64,000 nucleotides of DNA from positions 242,901 through 306,900 of the forward strand of contig NZ_WLZY01000005.1 in assembly GCF_010122465.1 (NCBI RefSeq), written 5' to 3'. The stretch is from Phytoactinopolyspora mesophila (GTDB taxonomy: Bacteria > Actinomycetota > Actinomycetes > Jiangellales > Jiangellaceae). Shown in pieces: positions 20,293 to 28,412 of this stretch (positions are counted from its first letter, which is position 1; the number at the start of each line of letters is the position of its first letter). Position numbers and translations under genes: made by a program. The notes under the pieces were generated by a model. The model saw only the letters and a program-made list of their open reading frames with translations, was not told the DNA's origin and searched no databases.

Positions 20293-21078
20293 TCAGGACT
20301 CTGGTGGGGAAAGCCGTAGGCCGGGCTGGATAACGTCGGGGTCGGTGCCGATTTGTTCGTGATTGGCGATGAACCACCGTGGCCACTCGCGGGCGATTTC
20401 GGCTGGTGTGGCGTCCGGTCCCAGATGATCCGCCGCGATACTCCAGAGAGTGGCCCCGGGCTCGACGACGACGGGGTCGTGGAGCCCGGTGGTGGCGGGC
20501 GGTTCGGCTGCGGGCTCGGATTCCGGCTCGGCACTGGGTGCTTGCCGGTGGGACGGTGGGGTGACCGGTGGCCGGCCGATGCCTGGAATGGGCCCCGTGC
20601 GGAATCCGTCAGAAGCGCACCTGGCAGGGGGCGATTCCGCGGTGGCTGCGAACTGAGTGGGCGAGGTCATCGCGGCCGCGGGCACGGCTGCGCCGAGCGG
20701 AGCAGCCACCGCGGCCAGTCCGAGTGCCACATGCGCCAGGCGCCGGGCGGAGGGTGGGACAACCCGGTCGGCACACCAGTTCGACGCGCGGCCCAGCTGG
20801 CCAGGGACGGCCGCCACCGCGCTGAGGATCATGGTGAGCAAGATCCATCCGCTCAGTGCCCATGCGGCCAAGGCCGCGCCCAGCGCGATGATGTCGTCGA
20901 ATGTGGCGCTGCCCTCGGCCATGGCCTTCGCCGGACCGGTTGTCCCCCACCACAGGGCGCTCAGCGTCAGGACGTATCCCGCGGAGACCACGAGGAATCT
21001 CATGGTCAATCTGGCGATGGTGGGACGCCCGTGTCCTCGCGGTCCGGGGAGATGCTCAGCCTGTGGGGGGTGCGTCAT
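20293..21078 (-). CDS. Membrane protein with C-terminal LysM domain
   Basis: The protein has 261 residues. Hydrophobic segments occur at about 24-42 (FLVVSAGYVLTLSALWW), 62-92 and 112-135, then a Pro/Glu-rich linker (about 165-195). The C-terminal LysM-type domain starts VVVEPGATLWSIAADHLGP and ends NPDVIQPGLRL-like (here DPDVIQPGLRLSPP). LysM domains bind peptidoglycan, so the C-terminus probably faces the wall. An ATG 25 codons downstream is an alternative start. Paired with an Rv3235-family gene, a recurring actinobacterial arrangement, its exact role is unknown. Confidence 0.78.
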   Translation of the reverse strand: MTHPPQAEHLPGPRGHGRPTIARLTMRFLVVSAGYVLTLSALWWGTTGPAKAMAEGSATFDDIIALGAALAAWALSGWILLTMILSAVAAVPGQLGRASNWCADRVVPPSARRLAHVALGLAAVAAPLGAAVPAAAMTSPTQFAATAESPPARCASDGFRTGPIPGIGRPPVTPPSHRQAPSAEPESEPAAEPPATTGLHDPVVVEPGATLWSIAADHLGPDATPAEIAREWPRWFIANHEQIGTDPDVIQPGLRLSPPES

Positions 21079-21202
21079 GGCGATTGAGTCCTAGGTTCAC
21101 GTTCATTTGCTTATGTTTGCTTTCGTTAGACCATGCAATCGCTTGTCTTGGTGGCCGTCAAGCGGAATCTAGACAACGGCTGGCTGCACGTACGGTTGGG
21201 CG

Positions 21203-21754
21203 ATGCGCTGGACACGACTATTCGCTGATGTGGAAGCTCAGCTGGACGAAGCGGACCGGTTGGAACTGGAGGGTGAGGTTGCCGATCGGATCCGGAGTGA
21301 GCGCAAGACTGTGCAACTCGTCGATCGCCTGCGACTTGCCGGAGGAAACACTCTTGACGTCCGGGTTGCCGGGGCCGGGATCGTACGTGGGGTGCTTCAT
21401 CACGCCGGGTCGGACTGGTTCATGCTGGACGGTGAGAGCGGTGGTGAACTGCTGGTCCCGCTTGCCGCTGCCCTTGTCGTGAGCGGGGCCGGGACGAAAG
21501 CTGCGGTGGCGGTGGAAGGCCGGCCTGTCATCTGGAGTATGGGCTTGCGTTATGCCCTCTCGGTGATCTCCCGAGACCGTTCTCACGTACACCTCACGCT
21601 CACCGACGGGTCGGCACTAGCAGGCACGATCGACGTTGTGGGCGCCGATTTCATCGACCTCACCCCTCGCTCTCCCGAGGAACGGCGGGGACCGCGCCAT
21701 GATGCCGCGGCCAGCGTGTCTTTCGGCGGCATCGCCGTGATCCGCCGTACGTAG
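21203..21754 (+). CDS. Conserved actinobacterial protein of unknown function
   Basis: This 183-residue soluble protein starts MRWTRLFADVEAQLDEADRL. A helical N-terminus (about 1-45) is followed by beta-rich segments that look like two small barrels (TLDVRVAGAGIVRGVLHHAGSD and later HLTLTDGSALAGTIDVVGAD). The repeated pattern of a G-x-L/V-x-G turn flanked by strands recalls Sm-like or PRC-barrel folds, but I cannot assign a family. Strong third-position GC supports real coding. It lies between the divergent LysM gene and the SAF-domain gene, with 112 nt before the latter. Confidence 0.65.
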   Translation: MRWTRLFADVEAQLDEADRLELEGEVADRIRSERKTVQLVDRLRLAGGNTLDVRVAGAGIVRGVLHHAGSDWFMLDGESGGELLVPLAAALVVSGAGTKAAVAVEGRPVIWSMGLRYALSVISRDRSHVHLTLTDGSALAGTIDVVGADFIDLTPRSPEERRGPRHDAAASVSFGGIAVIRRT

Positions 21755-21866
21755 GTCGCCGGCGGCCGGGCTGCGCCAGTCCTTCTGCCACGACACCGGG
21801 GTTCGATGGGAGCGAGTTGACGGAAGTTCCCCGCACCCGCTGCTCGCCACGGCTACGCTGTCGCGA

Positions 21867-22568
21867 ATGGTGATCAACAACACCACGGAAACGCCGCAGA
21901 GGCGGCAGGCCGAGCTGTCCGCGCCACCTGCCGCGCGGCTTCGCCGGGCCCGGTGGCACAGCCCGCAGATCATCGTCGGCGCCTTGCTGGTGCTGGTGCC
22001 GGTAGTGATCGGCGCCCGCGTCGTGGCGGCGGCCAACGACACCCAACCGGTGCTGGTCGCGGCGGAGAACCTGAGCTCGGGACAGCCGCTTGCCGCCGAC
22101 ATGCTCGAGATCCGCCACGTGGCACTGGACAACGACACGGGCTTGTACTTCACGGAGGCGCTCGGGGAAGGGCACGTCGTCCTCCGTGACGTGCGCGAAG
22201 GTGAGCTATTGCCGAGGTCGGTGGTTGTGGAGGCTGAGGAGGTCGTCTCGGGCGCGCAAGCGATGCGCTACCTCACTCTGTCCGTGCCCGCTGCCGAGGC
22301 GCCCGCGGGGCTGAGCGTGGGCGATGCCGTCGACGTCTGGCTCGCCAGCCCCGGTGACAGTGCGAGTGAGGCAGAAAAGCTGGCCCCCGGACTCACCGTC
22401 GCCCATGCCGACGACGGAGGCGCCCTTGGCCTGAGCGGAAGTCACGCCACCGTCACCCTGGTCGTCCAGGCGGACGATCCCGATGACCTCGAAGACCTGG
22501 TCGGTCAGCTGATCGCTGCCAGCCGGGATGGAAGTGTCTACTTGTCCAAGCTCCCGGGGCGCCGATGA
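21867..22568 (+). CDS. SAF-domain (CpaB/RcpC-like) membrane protein
   Basis: The 233-residue protein has a cytoplasmic Arg-rich N-terminus and one transmembrane helix at about 35-54 (IIVGALLVLVPVVIGARVV). A SAF domain of about 60 residues follows (VLVAAENLSSGQPLAADML), and the C-terminus is an RcpC/CpaB-like region. In Tad pilus loci CpaB acts at the cell surface during pilus assembly, while SAF domains also occur in antifreeze-like and dehydratase proteins. The next gene overlaps by 4 bp and encodes a CpaE-like ATPase, which favours the CpaB reading. However, no tadA or tadB is adjacent, so the pair is separated from the tad operon at the right end. Confidence 0.75.
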   Translation: MVINNTTETPQRRQAELSAPPAARLRRARWHSPQIIVGALLVLVPVVIGARVVAAANDTQPVLVAAENLSSGQPLAADMLEIRHVALDNDTGLYFTEALGEGHVVLRDVREGELLPRSVVVEAEEVVSGAQAMRYLTLSVPAAEAPAGLSVGDAVDVWLASPGDSASEAEKLAPGLTVAHADDGGALGLSGSHATVTLVVQADDPDDLEDLVGQLIAASRDGSVYLSKLPGRR

Positions 22569-23911
22569 GTCAGCTCCAAGTGCTCATCGCTGTGAGCGGT
22601 GCCGGGTGGGACTCGAGCCTGGTGAAGACGCTCGAGATCGCTCCTGGGCGGATCGGCGTGGCGCGGCGCTGCGTGGACCTGGCCGATCTGATGGCGGTGG
22701 CCGGTGCCGGCCTCGGCCAGGTGGCGCTCGTATCGGCCGATTTGCGGAGACTCGACCGAGAAGCGATCAGTAGCCTGCGCCTCAACCGGTTGGCCGTGGT
22801 CGGTGTGCTCCCGTCGGGTGAGTCCACAGCTGACGCGGCGCGCTTGGCGCAACTCGGCGTGCGGCACCGGGTACGTGTTGATGCTGACCCCGGGCAGCTC
22901 GCCGAGGTGATACTCACGGCCGCCACCGAGTCGCAAGCCGATCTCGGCGGGGCCGAGAAGGCGGCCATCGCCAACGGCCCAGCCGGGATCGAGGACGCCA
23001 TCCGTTCCGGCGGCGCCGTGCGCCCGGCCGACGAGGACGCGAGCGCCGTCGACTTCGTCGAAGGCAGCGGCCAGCGGGGCCGGTTGCTCGCGGTGTGGGG
23101 CACTTGCGGTGCGCCTGGGCGGACCACCCTCGCGGTGAACCTGGCCATGGAGTTCTCGTTGCTTGGGCGGGCGACCATGCTGGCCGATGCCGACACCTAT
23201 GGTGCCTCCGTCGCTCAAGTGCTCGGGTTGCTCGACGAGGCGCCCGGCCTGGCCGGAGCGGCGCGGCTGGCCAACAACGGTCAGCTCGACGCCATCTCGC
23301 TGGCGCGGTACGCCCGCAGGATCACTCCGAAGCTACATGTGCTGACCGGCGTCGTCCGGTCCTCACGCTGGACAGAGCTGCGGCCGTCGGCGCTGGAGAT
23401 GGTGTGGGAGCAGACTCGTTCGGTCGCGGCGATGACTGTCGTGGATTGTGGATTCTGCCTGGAGGACGACGAGTCCATCAGTTTCGACTCGGCGGCGCCG
23501 CGGCGCAATGGGGCCACGCTCAGCACACTGCAGGCTGCCGATGTGGTGGTGGCCGTGGGATCGGGGGATCCCGTCGGGCTCGGCCGGCTCGTGCGGGGTT
23601 TGTCCGACCTGGCTGAGGTTGCACCGGAGGCAACTGTGCACGTCGTCGTCAACCGGGTGCGGCGCTCCGTCGCCGGAGCGGACCCGGAACAGCAGATCAG
23701 TGCCGCCCTGAACCGCTACGCGGGAGTCAAGCCGTTCGCTTTCGTGCCGGACGCGCCGCAAGTGCTGGACGCCGGCTTGCTGAGTGGCCTCTCGCTTGCC
23801 GAGGCGGCTCCGCGCACCCCGGTACGGCAGGCCGTCGCGGAGCTGTCCCGGCGGCTGCTGACCGCGGATGCGGCCACCGGCCGGCTAGGCCCGGCTCGGA
23901 TGCGGTCCTGA
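22565..23911 (+). CDS. CpaE/MinD-like P-loop protein with altered Walker A
   Basis: The 448-residue protein has an N-terminal receiver-like region (about 1-110), a linker, and a MinD/ParA-type NTPase domain from about residue 175 (LLAVWGTCGAPGRTTLAVNLA). The deviant Walker A normally reads KGGxGKT/S. Here the second lysine is arginine and the signature lysine is absent, so ATP turnover may be altered. Later stretches (ADADTYGASVAQVLGLLDE and TVVDCGF) fit the fold. In Tad systems CpaE localises pilus machinery. The ATG overlaps the SAF gene (ATGA), so they are coupled. This orphan pair may serve the tad locus 40 kb away or a different polar or secretion system. Confidence 0.78.
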   Translation: MSQLQVLIAVSGAGWDSSLVKTLEIAPGRIGVARRCVDLADLMAVAGAGLGQVALVSADLRRLDREAISSLRLNRLAVVGVLPSGESTADAARLAQLGVRHRVRVDADPGQLAEVILTAATESQADLGGAEKAAIANGPAGIEDAIRSGGAVRPADEDASAVDFVEGSGQRGRLLAVWGTCGAPGRTTLAVNLAMEFSLLGRATMLADADTYGASVAQVLGLLDEAPGLAGAARLANNGQLDAISLARYARRITPKLHVLTGVVRSSRWTELRPSALEMVWEQTRSVAAMTVVDCGFCLEDDESISFDSAAPRRNGATLSTLQAADVVVAVGSGDPVGLGRLVRGLSDLAEVAPEATVHVVVNRVRRSVAGADPEQQISAALNRYAGVKPFAFVPDAPQVLDAGLLSGLSLAEAAPRTPVRQAVAELSRRLLTADAATGRLGPARMRS

Positions 23912-23980
23912 ATATCCGCAGGTAGACAGGTACTAATTCAAATGCCATGACTTTCCCGGACATTCGTGCACACTTGAAGC

Positions 23981-24955
23981 ATGCAACGTCCGCATCATCG
24001 CGGTGAGCCCCGGCGGGGTCTGGTCCTGGGCGGGGGTGGCCCGCTCGGCGCGGCATGGTCGGTTGGTGCGCTCACGGCCATCGAGGGCGCCACCGGAATC
24101 GATCTTCGTACGGTGGATCACCTGGTCGGAACGTCGGCTGGTGCGGTGAGCGCGGCTCTGCTCGGAGCCGGGGTCAGCGTGGATCAGCTACGACGGCACC
24201 AGTTCGGCGAGTCCGTCGACGGTCCGCTCGAGAGCTCTGACTGGGATTACGACATCGCCACCGGAGGGCGCCGCCCCCAGCGGCCCAGATTGGGCATCGG
24301 TTCTCCGCGGCTGGTGACGCGGAACATCAGGCGGCTGCGGAAGATGCCGCCGGCGGTTCTCTTGTCCGCCCTCTTGCCTGAAGGCAGGGGGGCTTTGAAC
24401 GCCGTCGGTGAGCTGGTCGCCGCCGTGAACCCGGAGGGCGGATGGTCCCCGCACACCGGTGTATGGGTGGTCGCCATGGACTATGAGTCCGGCCGCCGGG
24501 TGGCGTTCGGCCGGCCGGATGCACCGCCCGCCGAACTTCCCGACGCTGTCATGGCCTCCTGCGCCATACCTGGCTGGTTCGCTCCGGTCACCATCAACGG
24601 GCGGCGCTACATCGACGGCGGCGCCTGCTCCGTGACCTCGGTCGACTTGCTGGCCGGGCTAGGCTTGGACGAGGTCTACGTGGTGGCCCCAGGGGTGTCG
24701 TTCGAAACCGATCAGCCGCGTGGGCTGATGCCGCGGATGGAACGCGCGTGGCGCTCCAGAGTCACCCGTCGATGCGCGCATGAGGTGGCGAAACTTCGAG
24801 CTGGCGGAACTCGTGTCGTCGTGCTGGGGCCGGGTGCCGAAGACCTGGCCGAGATCGGTGGCAACGTCATGGACACAGGGCGCCGGTTGCGGGTTCTCGA
24901 GACGTCCATTCGCACGTCGGCAGCGGCATTGAGCACGCGAGCGAAAGCTGCCTAG
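23981..24955 (+). CDS. Patatin-like phospholipase
   Basis: The 324-residue protein has the three patatin signatures: the oxyanion-hole glycine run LVLGGGGPLGAAW (residues 14-26), the nucleophile elbow GTSAG (S52), and the catalytic aspartate in YIDGGACS near residue 211. These enzymes use a Ser-Asp dyad to hydrolyse lipid acyl groups. No signal peptide or membrane helix is apparent, so it is likely cytosolic or peripheral. The stop lies within the first bases of a MITE-like element (24951-25119), meaning the element end sits exactly at the 3' end of the gene. The start ATG 23981 has no strong ribosome binding site. Confidence 0.88.
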   Translation: MQRPHHRGEPRRGLVLGGGGPLGAAWSVGALTAIEGATGIDLRTVDHLVGTSAGAVSAALLGAGVSVDQLRRHQFGESVDGPLESSDWDYDIATGGRRPQRPRLGIGSPRLVTRNIRRLRKMPPAVLLSALLPEGRGALNAVGELVAAVNPEGGWSPHTGVWVVAMDYESGRRVAFGRPDAPPAELPDAVMASCAIPGWFAPVTINGRRYIDGGACSVTSVDLLAGLGLDEVYVVAPGVSFETDQPRGLMPRMERAWRSRVTRRCAHEVAKLRAGGTRVVVLGPGAEDLAEIGGNVMDTGRRLRVLETSIRTSAAALSTRAKAA

Positions 24956-25119
24956 TGTCCCGTGAAGCCGGTTCCTTGACACGGCTGTGGTGTTCCAGGT
25001 GGATGCCTCGCAAGGCGCCGGAGGAGGTCGATGCTGGTACATCGGACGACGACGGCAACGCCGCGAGGCGCCGCCTGGGCGCCACAGGCGTCAAGCGACC
25101 GGCTTTACGGGGCACTAGG
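24951..25119. mobile_element. MITE-like element, 169 bp with 30-bp imperfect terminal inverted repeats
   Basis: The left end (24951-24980) begins cctagtgtcccgtgaagccg and the right end (25090-25119) is its inverted copy with about four mismatches (gtcaagcgaccggctttacg and so on to actagg). The 109-bp interior has no open frame of note and contains GC-rich inverted segments (gaggcgcc). No transposase is present. Size and structure fit a non-autonomous transposable element or an IS remnant. It lies between the patatin and P5C dehydrogenase genes and overlaps the patatin stop codon. Confidence 0.6.
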
Positions 25120-25202
25120 TACTGCATTCTCGTCTTCCAGCCGTCCGGGGGATACTGGATCCGAGGCATCAACCGCTCGATGATGAACGGAGCCCCTGCA
25201 CT

Positions 25203-26861
25203 ATGTCTGCCAGCATTCCCGCACCCGGCGGAATCGACGCCGTCACACATGCGCCAACGCCGCTGAACGAGCCGAATCTGACCTACGAGGCCGGTTCGTC
25301 GGAGCGTGCCGAGCTGGACACCGCGCTGAGCGACCTGCTCGCCGACAATAAGAATCTGACCTGCACTATCGGTGGCGAACAGCGAGCGGGTGGTGGCGCG
25401 GAGATCCCCGTCGTCCAACCACATGCGCGACACCATGTGCTCGGCACCATGCGAAACGCGACCCAGGCTGACGCCCGAGCGGCCATCGATGCCGCTCGCG
25501 AGGCGGCGCCGGGCTGGCGTTCACTGTCTTTCGACGATCGTGCCGCGGTGTTCCTCAAGGCAGCCGAGCTGGCAGCCGGACCATATCGCTCGTGGCTCAA
25601 CGCGAGCACCATGCTCGGCCAGTCGAAGACGATTGTTCAGGCCGAAATCGACGCCGCTTGTGAGCTCATCGACTTCCTGAGGTTCAACGTCGCATTCGGC
25701 CGGCAGATTCTCGAGGAGCAGCCGATCAGGAATGCTCCGGGCGTGTGGAACCGCGTCGATCACCGGCCGCTGGAAGGTTTCGTGTACGCGGTCACCCCGT
25801 TCAACTTCACCGCTATCGCCGGGAACCTTCCGACGGCCCCGGCCCTGATGGGCAACACCGTCCTCTGGAAGCCCAGTCCTACGCAGCAGCTGTCGGCGGA
25901 GATCACCATGCGCATCTTGGCGGCGGCCGGCCTCCCGCCGGGCGTGATCAACATGCTGACCGGCGATGGTGTCGCTGTTTCCGAGGTGGCGCTGGCGGAT
26001 CCGGCCCTGGCCGGACTCCATTTCACTGGGTCCGCGCGCACATTCCAGACACTCTGGCGCACTATCGGGGAGAACATCTCCACTTATCGCGCTTACCCGC
26101 GAATCGTCGGTGAGACCGGAGGCAAGGATTTCGTCGTCGCTCACCCGAGCGCCGATATCGAGGTCTTGCGCACGGCGCTGGTCCGGGGGGCATTCGAGTA
26201 CCAGGGCCAGAAATGCTCGGCGGCCTCGCGCGCTTACATTCCGCGCAGCGTGTGGAACCGGATGCGTGACGACTTCTTGTCACTGACCGACTCCCTGCCG
26301 ATGGGCCCGGTCACCGATTTCTCCAACTTCATGGGAGCGGTCATCGACGATCGTGCCTTTGCCAAGCACACCGCGGCTATCGAACGGGCCAAGACCGATT
26401 CGTCGCTGGACATCCTGGCCGGTGGCCAACTGGACGATTCCGAGGGCTGGTTCGTCCGGCCCACGGTGCTCGAAAGCTCGGACCCGGAGCACGAGATCTT
26501 CACCACGGAGTACTTCGGACCGATCCTCGGCGTGTATGTGTATGAGGACGGAGACTACGATCGCGTACTCGCACAGATGGAAAGTGTGGCATCGTACGCA
26601 TTGACCGGTGCGATCATCGCGCAGGAGCGAGCCGCCATCTCGGCCGCGACCACCGCGTTGCGCTTTGCTGCGGGTAACTTCTATGTGAACGACAAACCCA
26701 CTGGGTCGATCGTGGGGCAGCAGCCGTTCGGGGGAGGCAGGGCTAGCGGAACGAATGATAAAGCCGGATCTGTGCAGAATCTCCTGCGATGGACCAGCGC
26801 ACGTGCTATTAAAGAGACGTTCGTTCCACCACGCCGGCACGAATACCCGCACATGGGTTAA
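25203..26861 (+). CDS. pruA: L-glutamate gamma-semialdehyde (1-pyrroline-5-carboxylate) dehydrogenase
   Basis: The 552-residue aldehyde dehydrogenase is of the single-function P5CDH type, oxidising glutamate semialdehyde to glutamate with NAD+ in proline and arginine breakdown. The N-terminal IDAVTHAPTPLNEPNLTYEAGS resembles the actinobacterial P5CDH start. The catalytic cysteine is C338 (YQGQKCSAASR) and the general base E304 (IVGETGGKD). The ending QPFGGGRASGTNDKAGS and LLRWTSARAIKE is also diagnostic. No proline dehydrogenase gene is adjacent. The large NAD-glutamate dehydrogenase starts 1.6 kb downstream, so glutamate made here can be fed to 2-oxoglutarate. Confidence 0.95.
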   Translation: MSASIPAPGGIDAVTHAPTPLNEPNLTYEAGSSERAELDTALSDLLADNKNLTCTIGGEQRAGGGAEIPVVQPHARHHVLGTMRNATQADARAAIDAAREAAPGWRSLSFDDRAAVFLKAAELAAGPYRSWLNASTMLGQSKTIVQAEIDAACELIDFLRFNVAFGRQILEEQPIRNAPGVWNRVDHRPLEGFVYAVTPFNFTAIAGNLPTAPALMGNTVLWKPSPTQQLSAEITMRILAAAGLPPGVINMLTGDGVAVSEVALADPALAGLHFTGSARTFQTLWRTIGENISTYRAYPRIVGETGGKDFVVAHPSADIEVLRTALVRGAFEYQGQKCSAASRAYIPRSVWNRMRDDFLSLTDSLPMGPVTDFSNFMGAVIDDRAFAKHTAAIERAKTDSSLDILAGGQLDDSEGWFVRPTVLESSDPEHEIFTTEYFGPILGVYVYEDGDYDRVLAQMESVASYALTGAIIAQERAAISAATTALRFAAGNFYVNDKPTGSIVGQQPFGGGRASGTNDKAGSVQNLLRWTSARAIKETFVPPRRHEYPHMG

Positions 26862-26915
26862 GCCCCGATCCCAGGGTTGAACCCAGATACTTGGGTTGAG
26901 CCCAGCACTTGGGTT
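26853..26915. repeat. Short tandem TGGGTT / AACCCA repeats after pruA
   Basis: Four TGGGTT or GGGTTGA units spaced 18-24 nt apart follow and overlap the pruA stop (for example gggttgaacccagatactt, then gggttgagcccagcactt). Several pair with intervening AACCCA or GCCCA to form small overlapping hairpins. It could function as a terminator or be a local slippage product. Confidence 0.5.
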
Positions 26916-26961
26916 CGAGAAGGCCAAACGATTCGATCAACGAACACGAGGTGTCACAGCT

Positions 26962-27549
26962 ATGGAAGATCGGCTGCCTACCCGGCCATACGTCGCACGG
27001 GCGGTGCGGCTGCTCTCGCAGCCCCGCCGCAGCCCGGCGGACAGCGCACTGGTCACGGCTGTCGCACTCCGCCTGGCGGCGCTCGACAGCGACAGCGAGA
27101 CTGCCGAGAAGCTGGTAAACGCTGCCGACCGAGTCATCTCCGGCGTCGCGGGGCTGGTGGGAGAACAGCAGGTGTCGGCTTCGGACTGGAGCGACACCGC
27201 CGATGCCCTGGCCCAGCTAATCGCCGGCCGGCCGTTGCAACGCGGGCACCTGACAGCCGCGCGGGCGGCGTTGGGGTCTGCCGACAAGGTCATCGATCTG
27301 TCCGACCGCCTGCGGCGCACCGCCGAAGAGCCACTCGACCGCGATGATCTGGGCCGCGCGCTCGCCATGAGCGTCACCGGTCCAGCCGATCTCGCACAGG
27401 CTTTGGTGGAGCGTGATTCCTCGGAGCCGACGGCGTCGTCGCGGCCGGTGGAGACACCCTCGACGCCGCGCCAGGCCGGCCGCCGGACGGCGGCGTCCGA
27501 GCGAAGCGTCCCGTTACGGGCGGTCGACGGAGGTATACCCGGTAGGTAA
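26962..27549 (+). CDS. Hypothetical helical protein
   Basis: This 195-residue soluble protein starts at ATG 26962 with gaggtg about 8 nt upstream; the frame is open further left but that part has poor coding character. Third-position GC is high throughout. The sequence is alpha-helical (VARAVRLLSQPRRSPADSAL, ALRLAALDSDSETAEKLVNA), with a Ser/Thr/Pro-rich C-terminal tail. I do not recognise the family. It lies between pruA and a convergent DUF2505 gene; nothing in the context gives a function. Confidence 0.55.
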   Translation: MEDRLPTRPYVARAVRLLSQPRRSPADSALVTAVALRLAALDSDSETAEKLVNAADRVISGVAGLVGEQQVSASDWSDTADALAQLIAGRPLQRGHLTAARAALGSADKVIDLSDRLRRTAEEPLDRDDLGRALAMSVTGPADLAQALVERDSSEPTASSRPVETPSTPRQAGRRTAASERSVPLRAVDGGIPGR

Positions 27550-27644
27550 GGTCTGCGCGTGCACGGTGCGCTCTGCCCGCCGGTCGGCCAGCCGGTCGGC
27601 CAGCCGGTTTGAGCTGGCCTTGTCCGCGGGGCCGCTCGTGCGGT

Positions 27645-28139
27645 TCAGCGTTCGCCGGCTAGCCAGGCTTGCCCGACCTTCTCCTCGATCTTGGCTGCCT
27701 CGGTCAGGCCTTGATGAACCGCCTCTTCGATCTTGCCGCCGAACAGGGGAACGCTGGCTTTGATCGAGCCGCTGATGGTGACCGATGTGCCGGCCCCCGC
27801 GGGCGCCAGGCGCATCTTCCCGCTGCATGTGACCGGCATGCCGACCATCTCCAGCGAGATGCGTCCGTCGCGTGCGCCGCTGGGGTCCGCGGGTTCCCAG
27901 ATATCGGTCTGCTTGACGTCGATTGTCTCGCCGACGAATCTGCGCACGAAGTCGGGCACGTCCGGGGGCATGATCCGCACTAGCTCGATAGTGACATGGT
28001 CGTCGTTCCGGTTCACCGAGACCTGATACCGGATCGCCTTGGCCGCGATGGTCTTCTTCACGATGTAGGCCTCGTCGGTGAGCATGCCGAACACGGCATA
28101 AGGGTCAGCGTCGAAACGCAGTTCACTGTGCAGATCCAT
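27645..28139 (-). CDS. DUF2505 domain protein (START/SRPBCC-like)
   Basis: The protein has 164 residues from ATG 28137-28139, starting MDLHSELRFDADPYAVFGML. The DUF2505 family has a helix-grip (START-like) fold. Conserved parts seen are IRYQVSVNRNDDHVTIELVR, the FVGETIDVKQTDIWEPAD segment and the long C-terminal helix EEAVHQGLTEAAKIEEKVG. Members are common in actinobacteria and probably bind a hydrophobic ligand, though none is defined. The gene is divergent from the NAD-glutamate dehydrogenase gene, with 273 nt between starts. Confidence 0.85.
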   Translation of the reverse strand: MDLHSELRFDADPYAVFGMLTDEAYIVKKTIAAKAIRYQVSVNRNDDHVTIELVRIMPPDVPDFVRRFVGETIDVKQTDIWEPADPSGARDGRISLEMVGMPVTCSGKMRLAPAGAGTSVTISGSIKASVPLFGGKIEEAVHQGLTEAAKIEEKVGQAWLAGER

Positions 28140-28412
28140 GCGCCCATCTTGACGTATTGCCGAGCCCGGCGCGCGATGTGGTTCATTTTCCGAGCCGGTT
28201 CGTGCCGGTACCCCGCTCGAGGGGCCTTGCCGGCGTGTGTCGTTGGCGACGGCGGGTACGGAAGGTGGGGAGACCTTCGCCGAGGGGTTCCGGATGCCGA
28301 GGCTCGTGGCCGAGAGTGACCCCGTGGCGGCCAGCCGACGAGACGGGACACTAGTGTTGGAGGTAGCTGTGCACAACGACGTGCGTGGCGCCTGCCCCGG
28401 GGGTTGACAACT

